From Adiantum capillus-veneris (taxonomy: Eukaryota > Streptophyta > Polypodiopsida > Polypodiales > Pteridaceae), in contig CM043960.1 of NCBI GenBank assembly GCA_014529385.2, positions 30,629,396 to 30,693,395 of the forward strand: a stretch of 64,000 bases of DNA. The letters run 5' to 3'. Below are positions 57,411 through 64,000 of this stretch, in pieces. A model generated the notes under the pieces. It was not told the DNA's origin. It ran no database searches and saw only the letters and a list, made by a program, of their open reading frames with translations. The number at the start of each line of letters is the position of its first letter. Within the stretch, counting starts at the first letter, position 1. Both the position numbers and the translations under genes were made by a program.

Positions 57411-57522
57411 ATAGAAAGCACAACATGGACATTCCCACCGCATAGAAAGCAAGACGTGGGTTCCCACCGCATAGAAAGCAAGTTGTGAGTATCCACCGCA
57501 TAAAAAGCAAGTCGTGGATTCA
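57411..57522 (+). repeat. Minisatellite, four units of about 27-34 bp
   Basis: Unit core ccaccgcatagaaagca appears at about 57411, 57439, 57466 and 57494 (the last with one change), followed by variants of agacgtggg. Confidence 0.9.
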
Positions 57523-58776
57523 AGAGCCCTTAACCAGGAACTCTGCCCCCTATGATCAGGAGGGGGTTCAGGACACTAATTCAACATTGGAAATAGAATG
57601 AACATGTCGAGCTAAATTTTCCCTAGCAGACATTCTTTCCTATTGCAAGCAGTATATCCATAAATCATTTCTTTCCTACTTTAGACTTTAATGTACAAAT
57701 GAATTCAAATGCCAAGGTTTTCGTCAGATTTCTCCAACATGTTTGGGGGTATGTTCTTTCCTAGCTAAACATGTGCAATGTTAAATTAAACAACTTGAAT
57801 AAAATTATGACCTACCTCTTCCATTCTTCGTCAATGGCTCGTGAGATGGCCGGTGCTTGTTCGTCCATGGGAGCTTCTCCTTTTCCATTCACATTGCTAG
57901 TTCCCGCCTCGCGGTCGTAGGCACCACCGAAGCGAGTTCTCTTAACCGGGGCCATTTTATACTCACTACTTTTAATGATAAACTTGAAGAAAAGAGCTAA
58001 TGTCCGAGAGCATCATAACAATCCAAATGAAGTAGAATCATTGAACAATCCCCCTTATGCAAGAGGTTAGATTTTTCCTTCGAGACATAGTAATTTTATG
58101 GGTAATACTTTACTTGTCCTATGGGAACCGGCTCTAAAGTTAATCACTTGGCTTAGATGATTAAGAAATTCAAAATTTTACTAATTAAATTACAAGAGAG
58201 ATGAATTAAGCAAGTTCAATCACTTTCCTAGTGCAATTAGAAAGATGCAGAATTACCGCATGCATAGGTGAGAGAAAATTCTCTTCTTAGTGGCTTAATG
58301 ATGGATTAATTTTTGCCTTAATCACATCTTAATGTATGAGAAAATTGAATCTATCTTAGTTACACCAATATTGAGTGTTAAAAGAATGAATTTCATCAAA
58401 TCTACATCATTACCGGCTTGTCAATTAATTACTATGCTGCCTACAGAGAGAAATCTCTCCTAATCATTGATTAAGAGTGATGAATGGCTGCATAATCAGC
58501 TATTGGTTGATGATTATATAATGGAATATAGCTATGGAGATTTAGAGTACAACTATTGTGAATTATAGCTAGGATTAAGCATAGTAGATGAGAATTTTAA
58601 GAGAATGATGAAGACGTTTACAGATGAGCATAAATTAAATCATGATTATCGTGATTAGGGGCTGAAAATACTCTCAATTTTGTGATCCAAATGAGTTCTC
58701 AAGACGAGAATTCGGCAGCACTTCCCTCCTTGCTTCTCCTTCAAAAACTATGTGGCGTGGCAGCACCTCCCCAAGG

Positions 58777-58826
58777 TGTGTGTGTAGGTGTGTGTACTGG
58801 GTGTGTGTGTGTGTGTGTGTGTGTGA
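58777..58826 (+). repeat. (GT)n microsatellite
   Basis: Interrupted GT runs, the longest at about 58801-58825, inside the 2.76 kb insertion. Confidence 0.9.
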
Positions 58827-59820
58827 GAACACTCTTAAATAGGCTCCTTCAAGCTGAAAATCAAACCTAGCTGCTATAAGCATCTGAGTGAGCACTCACT
58901 TCATGCATTGGCAAGTCTAGTTACCTTCCCACCAAGTGTCCAGTTAGCTAGTCTAACTGGCTCTCATATCCACTCTCTAGCTTGGAAACTCTCCTGCAAC
59001 TCCCACAAGACAAGAGGGCACCCCCTAGCTGCTAAAGCTGGCTCAGAGTGGCCTAGAACCTGCTCCCACACAGCCTCGAGCCCCGGTGCCTCCCCGCACA
59101 ACTTTATGAAAAATTGGTTTTAGGCTATAACGGCCCATACGAGTCCGAATTTAATGCCGTAATTGCTATACTAAGCTCTAAATAAGGCGTACTGGTCTGA
59201 GTACCTGCCATATTTAGCAGCCCCTGGGGTCTGAAAATGCATTTTTTCCAATTCGGGGTACGGGTGCAATTTTTCAAGACGGTCAAAACTGGACGGGTCG
59301 GGTGACCAAAAAAAACTATTTTTGGAAATTTTTTCACAAAAATTATTTTAATTCACTTTTGAAAGCTTTATAACATTCTAAACATCATGGCACTGACAGA
59401 ATTTGGAAAACTGCTAAAAATAGTAACTTTTTTCATTATGATCTTTTCATGGTACAATGGTGCTCTGTTAGCTCGGGGTCGGAGACCTTACATCCATCTT
59501 CATTGCACCAACGAGTTTTGTCAAGGAACACAAAGACTGTATTGTACAAAAGTCACCTTTGATGGGAGAAGCTATAATACAAAGCCTTTTTGGAGGGGGG
59601 ACCGGCTCCATGTAAATCCGGTCCTCAACTATTTTGAATTGTTCTATTTCTCTCTCTTTTCAATAAATGCCAATGGAAAATTAGCTAGGTGTAAATTTCT
59701 ATGTTGCTTTCTCAAACTAAGTACTCTTTATATGCTCATTAGGAACTTATTCTTAATGGAATGCTCACTATGTTATCAATTTCCGCTACACACAAGTTAC
59801 TAGTGCATTAAATGTTACAT

Positions 59821-59832
59821 TGGTATCAGAGC
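59821..59832 (+). promoter_or_regulatory. Primer-binding site, initiator tRNA-Met, family C copy 2
   Basis: TGGTATCAGAGC, exact, 1 bp after the LTR end. Confidence 0.92.
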
Positions 59833-60213
59833 TATTGGTTTCTCTTTTCTTGCTCAAGAAGAGAGGTCCTCAAGCTTGCTACAAGTGGTTGGTGTTATTT
59901 ATTGCAAAAGAGTAAGTAGAATAGGGATTTTTCATATTTGAAGCACGCCTACTTTATGCAGTTAACGGGGATACCGTCGAGAGCTATGGTATTAATAATG
60001 GAGTCCTATAACCATTATTGAGCTATTAGAAGATTGACAGGAACCGGTGTTGTCTTGGCTTTGTTGAACCCTCTCTTCTATTCCTTGCAATTAATAGTAT
60101 TCGAGCCAATGGTATAGATGCTTCAGTGCTTATCTTTGAAGGAAAACAGGAGTAGCAACTAGGGCTTGAAGTGCCAAAGTACAAGTAAAAATTTACACCT
60201 AAAATTTGCTAGT
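59833..60213 (+). other. Family C leader, copy 2
   Basis: Matches 29230-29560 with about 50 extra bases (ttaacggggataccgtcgag...) near 59960-60010. No gene. Confidence 0.7.
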
Positions 60214-60601
60214 ATGTCTGACAAGGGAAAAGAGATTGAAATAAATGTTGATAGCTTTGATGTTTCATGAAAGAGCAACTAACGATGTCCCTATGTTGGT
60301 GAACTATCTTGTTTCTAGGCTTCAACAAGCCCTGGGAAATCCATCCCTCCAAGGTGAAGTGCTGCAGCAATTGCGCACCCATGGTATTCTCCAAACTCCC
60401 CCCCAAGAAGAGAGAGTAACTAGGAAATCTCCTGGTGATACTTCCAAAAGAGGACTCTCTCCGATAAGGGAAGAAGAGGAGGATTCATATGAAGGGCTCA
60501 AAAAATTACTACTCGATGAGGCATCTCCCTCCCAAAGGAGAACCCAAGTTTCAATGGTAGAGCCCCAACCAAAAGAACGAGAAAGAAGTGAGTCTCCTGC
60601 C
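60214..60601 (+). pseudogene. Family C gag, copy 2, N-terminal part before MITE
   Basis: ATG 60214 (SDKGKEIEINVDSF), frame change near 60265, then NDVPMLVNYLVSRLQQALGN and an acidic EEEEDSYEGLKKLLLDEASP. Interrupted at 60601 by the MITE-like insertion and resumed at 61349. Confidence 0.8.
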
Positions 60602-61338
60602 TGGGGGATTCACTCTATATACAAAATGGGACGCCACCTACGAGCGACCAACTTTGATAAAACCCCTATATACGACTCATATTAGGGAATATGACCTCCC
60701 TTTATACGCTTATACAAAAGCCAATGCAAAAAACTATCATACCCCTATTTTACATATAAAATTTAGGTCTCACATGATCTAACTGGGTAAAACTAGTCAA
60801 AGAGCGTGTAGCATAGTGATTAGCAATGTACTAAGGAACCACTTTTGTTGATAACTAGATGCACCCTCACTGTGTCTTAGTTTGACTTTCAAACTATGTG
60901 CCCGTTCCATCTGCACTCTAGCTACTCATCCAATTTTGACCCATCTAAATTACTCCAAAAACATGGTTATAAAGTTGTGTTAGGTTCTCCGTGTAGATTT
61001 GCATCTATACAAACTCTTTATAGCTTTCATCCCTCAACAAATGAACTATAATAACAAAACAAGCAATTGATACAAAGCATTGTTGGTTCTTGCATGTATC
61101 TTGGTAGCTATTGACTCACAAGTTTGAGGGAAGACTCTTTAGGGAAGCCATGATTTTGAAACACAAATACTTCCTTTCATTTTCTCCTTTTCTCACTTCC
61201 CTCCCTCCCCTCTCAATATATTACCCCCTCCCTTATTTTTAAGCTTACTCCTAACTTATACGCTTATGTAACTTGTAAAAAAACCCCCTCCCCTGCACTT
61301 ACGTGGTGTGGTAAATTTTCCATGATGAATCCCTTTGG
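60602..61338. mobile_element. MITE-like insertion, 737 bp, with 10 bp target duplication
   Basis: Flanked by GTCTCCTGCC at 60592-60601 and 61339-61348; family C copy 1 (29938, gtgtcctacc) is the empty site. Ends form a short imperfect inverted repeat around GGGATTCA (tgggggattca / tgaatccctttgg). No coding capacity. A 9-10 bp duplication fits Mutator-like elements. Confidence 0.8.
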
Positions 61339-61348
61339 GTCTCCTGCC

Positions 61349-62690
61349 ACCTCGGCGGAGATGGCTCCACAAATACAGCGGGCAAAACACTCTCTTCACC
61401 ATAATTTAAAGAGGGAAGAGAGAAAACAAGAGAAGAAAAAGGCGAGAAAGAGGTCACCCTCTTCTCCATCTTCCTCAGCCTCTTCCTCTTCTAAAGAAAG
61501 TGATGGTGTAGAAAAGGAGGAACAAGGGATTAAAAGGGCAAGAAAGAGGTCACCCTCTTCTCCATCCTCCTCATCCTCTTCCTCTTCTGAAGAAAGTGAT
61601 GGTGCAGCTCTTGAATGGCCCAAGAGAAGAGGCCATAGGAAATCCTATGCTGCCTAGAAAAGATTGTCCAAGCTCAAAAATTGAAGGAGGGAAGAAAGAA
61701 CATCTCTTTCCTTACCTACGATGGCACTTTTGGTGCTACAGACAAAGTCTTGGCCTTTATCCAACAATTCGATGTGGAATTTGGAGATGAGGGCTTCACA
61801 GAGTCCCCTAAGCCACGCCATGTAGCTATGCATTTTCAAAAGCCCGCCAAGCAATGGTGGTCTAGCCTATGAGCAACCAATGAAGCTCCATGAACATGGA
61901 AAGATTTAAGAGCTTCCATCATGAAGCAGTTTTTGGCTACCGACGCCAAAGACAAAGTACTCACCGAATGGAAAATCTTGAAGCTCTCTTCCTATGAATC
62001 TATTCATAAATATGTAGACAACTTTTGGGATTTACATCTCAAGGCCACTATGTACAAAAAGATGGATTTTGGAGAGCAAAAACAAAAATTTTGTGCGGGT
62101 TTATCTGAGGATATGGCGGAGTATGTTAACTCCCGAAGGCCTCGTACCATATCTGTGGTCATACACCATACCATGGTGGTTTCAAGAATCAACTTCCAAC
62201 AAGGGGCTAAGAGAAATGTTAAGCCCATGGAAAACAAGGACCGTAATGAGCCTAAGGGGAAGGACAATGTCCAAAAGTCTCCCAAAGGCAACGCCAACAA
62301 CAAAGCTAAGGAGAAGGGAGTTTATAAAGGAAAAAATAAACTCTCTACTGAAGAGCTAGAGTGTTATAAAAAAGATAACTATTGTTTCAAGTGCGGGGAG
62401 CAAGGGCATGCCTATCGTGCTTTCCCCCACAAGAATACACGTAATGAGTCTCCTAGAGCTACCTTGGTTGAAATTCAAGAAGAGGATTCTCATCACAAAG
62501 GATCTCCTCTATGTCATGCTTGGGGAAAGATAAGAGACCATGATGCTTTCATTCTGTTTGACCCTGGGTCTACTCACAATTTCATATCCACAGAGTTGGC
62601 CACCAAGCTAGGCATCCAAGCCTATGAGAGACGGGAGATGTCCTACCTACCGATGGTGCTTTCAAGGGGCAAGAAGCATCAGTTACTCCC
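61349..62690 (+). pseudogene. Family C gag, copy 2: Ser-rich domain, capsid, zinc knuckle, protease start
   Basis: Resumes gag after the MITE. Two tandem Ser/acidic blocks (KRSPSSPSSSASSSSKESDG, then RKRSPSSPSSSSSSSSEESD) each preceded by a basic cluster (61430-61610). Then ISFLTYDGTFGATDKVLAFI, KPAKQWWSSL with stops at about 61870 and 61892, and the capsid continuing at 61921 (MKQFLATDAKDKVLTEWKIL). Zinc knuckle CFKCGEQGHAYRAF at 62386-62427 lacks its last Cys (Phe). Protease loop ILFDPGSTHNFIS near 62555-62590 has Pro where Thr/Ser is usual. Stop at 62692-62694. Confidence 0.85.
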
Positions 62691-62694
62691 TTAA

Positions 62695-62937
62695 TTGGGA
62701 AATTGAAGCTCCATGTCCAAAGCTATGTGGACAAGGAGGATTTCGTCATCTCTCCTCTCAAGCATGAGGATGTAATCATAGGAGCACCATGGTTTGATCG
62801 CATGGCTACCAATGTTAAATTCCCTGAAAGGCAAATCTACTTTAGGTTTAAGAAAAAAAATATGTACATAGATGCTAAGGAGTTGGTAGCACCATACACA
62901 TTGTACATAAGCAAACTTTCAATAAGTCAATAAAGAG
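62695..62937 (+). pseudogene. Family C protease, C-terminal part, copy 2 (truncated)
   Basis: Frame-shifted continuation: HEDVIIGAPWFDRMATNVKF holds the I-I-G-x-x-W motif of retropepsins, then ISKLSISQ and a stop. The element is cut off at about 62958 by the minus-strand family B LTR, so RT and later parts are not in the window at this locus. Confidence 0.8.
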
Positions 62938-62958
62938 CTCCATTTCCGTGTACATGAT

Positions 62959-63857
62959 TGTGGGACGGGTGTCTAACCTCACTCTTATCGTATTGCAAAC
63001 ATAGCGAGAACCACAAATATAATTCTCAATCCATGGGACGAAGCTGACTTGACTAGTGCATAGATGCTACAAGAGGTTGTCAATCTCTTGGAAAACAACA
63101 AACAACTTGCATCTCAGGCTACACTCAAATGACTGAAATCATCAAAAGCTAATTTCTCATCGGCAAACAAATCACATCCGTTACAACATCAAACGACATC
63201 CAAACATAATGAAACTTCTAGGACATGTTTATAAGACCTAAACACACATGCTTATGGTCTCAAATCTAACTTTAAGTCAAGTGGAGAAATTGTAATTATT
63301 AACAGCAGTGAGTTTTTGACCTAGTCGTTTTCGACCCAGAATGCATCTAAATGCTTAGCAATGATGCCCAAATACCCCAGCTATACTTAGTTTTTTATTT
63401 TAAAGCTAAAATTACTACTTATGATGAAATTAGGATGCGGGTCGGTGACACCAAAAGCTACAAAATACCATGAAAATCTTACGTCAATGCGTAGAGCTCT
63501 TACCTGCGGTTGCAATGTAACAGACGCGATTGCAATGTGACAACCGAGGAGGGAGTAGGAAGCGCGAGAAGGAGAGAAGTGAGTGCCGTTAGCTCATGCT
63601 ATGTTTCTATTATCCAAAAACCTATAAAATTTGGCTTTTATACCTTAGCCAAGGTTTTTGGTGGTGAAAACTAATAATCTGGGAGCTCTAACTAAGACAG
63701 GTTAATACAATCTGGAAGCTTGTAGCCCTGGCTCATCAATTACAATCTTTATCCAAAAACTAGGATTTACAATATTCCCGATTCATCAAAATAATAAATG
63801 TTTTTACAATGAAAGCTCCGAAAAATTGTATATGAGTTAGCTTGCTGCTGCCAACAT
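62959..63857 (-). repeat. Family B 3' LTR on the minus strand (899 bp)
   Basis: Reverse-complement match to 8741-9649. On the minus strand it starts TGTTGGCAGC at 63857 and ends CCCACA at 62959. No primer-binding site follows the end, so it is the 3' LTR of an element extending past the window's right edge. Half-palindrome decayed to TTAATAATTACAATTT (63286-63302). Confidence 0.88.
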
Positions 63858-64000
63858 TCCATCCCTCCTCGCCTGTGTCGTCCCTTGACACAGCTTTATG
63901 GGCTGAAGTAATCTTTGGGTTGACGGCTGGCGAGGTGGTCTTCAAGCACATGGAGTGCTTTTTCATATCTGAGTGTAATGGAATTTGCCTATTCAATTTG
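63858..64000 (-). pseudogene. Family B accessory ORF C-terminus and polypurine tract, partial
   Basis: Minus-strand reading gives TTSPAVNPKITSAHKAVSRD then DTGEEGWNVGSS, ending inside the LTR; the polypurine tract (gaggagggatggaa, 63858-63871) is itself translated in this frame. It matches the peptide encoded at 8630-8755. The rest of the element lies outside the window. Confidence 0.7.

Larger units (their letters stand above)
56729..59492. mobile_element. LTR-bounded insertion, 2.76 kb (solo LTR or compact element)
   Basis: Starts TGTGAGGTCCCC and ends GGAGACCTTACA, an imperfect inverted terminal pair beginning TG and ending CA. It is flanked by the 5 bp duplication TCCAT (56724-56728 and 59493-59497); copy 1 of the LTR (28887, gcttccatcttc) is the empty site. 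No coding domain was recognised and no internal LTR pair seen, so a long solo LTR is the simplest reading. It contains a minisatellite (57411-57522) and a GT microsatellite (58777-58826). Confidence 0.85.
55482..59819 (+). repeat. Family C 5' LTR, copy 2, split by a 2.76 kb insertion
   Basis: LTR parts 55482-56728 and 59493-59819, about 1.57 kb without the insertion, matching 27664-29216. Starts TGTCATAAAG and ends AATGTTACA. The (CA) run at 55857-55897 is clearly longer than in copy 1, and another short (AC) run is at 56383-56392. Confidence 0.9.

Overview
This window looks like intergenic DNA from a large, repeat-rich land-plant genome. Nearly everything that can be recognised is transposable-element DNA: Ty3/gypsy polyprotein pieces of plant type, LTRs with plant primer-binding sites (tRNA-Asp and initiator tRNA-Met), a chromodomain integrase, terminal-inverted-repeat elements, and long CT/GA/GT microsatellites. 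I found no convincing cellular gene, tRNA, rRNA or CRISPR array. A seed plant with a big genome or a fern would both fit; the sequence alone does not decide.

Families, named here for convenience. A: 1.07 kb LTR, tRNA-Asp primer site, retropepsin-like domain at the polyprotein C-terminus. It is present as an almost complete 12.9 kb element (41585-54515) that lacks RT and integrase, as integrase-bearing fragments at 1-2870 (+) and 25558-27668 (-), and as a gag relic at 11980-12741 (-). B: 0.9 kb LTR, tRNA-Asp-like primer site, a long accessory ORF next to the 3' LTR. It is at 3.3-9.65 kb (+), 9.9-13.3 kb (+), 62.96-64.0 kb (-), and probably 20.3-25.06 kb (-, pol plus accessory ORF), with another accessory-ORF relic at 15.8-20.3 kb (-). 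C: 1.55 kb LTR, initiator-Met primer site, Ser-rich gag; copies at 27.66-30.38 kb and 55.48-62.94 kb. D: a chromovirus (gag to chromodomain) at 32.88-37.66 kb.

Other elements: a 1.73 kb foldback element (31108-32838), an LTR-bounded 2.76 kb insertion (56729-59492), a 737 bp MITE-like insertion (60602-61338), and a dispersed repeat R with a small coiled-coil ORF (38.2-39.6 kb, and 41.19-41.58 joined to 54.52-55.48 kb). Because R and C each occur twice, one copy serves as the empty site for insertions in the other. This gives exact boundaries and target-site duplications for three insertions and a relative order: R2 and C2 are older; A went into R2; the 2.76 kb element, the MITE and a minus-strand B element went into C2.

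The most unusual signal is in the untranslated leaders of A and B. Both carry arrays of roughly 280-300 bp diverged repeats, each with a long palindrome. Arms differ between families (GTCTATCGCGATAGAC in A, AATAATCGCGATTATT in B) but share the 8 bp core ATCGCGAT, and each family's LTR carries a half-site. Most changes at the centre are those expected from CpG decay while the arms are kept. A second unusual point is the retropepsin-like domain downstream of integrase in family A, seen in three copies, in addition to a normal gag-linked retropepsin in the 12.9 kb element.
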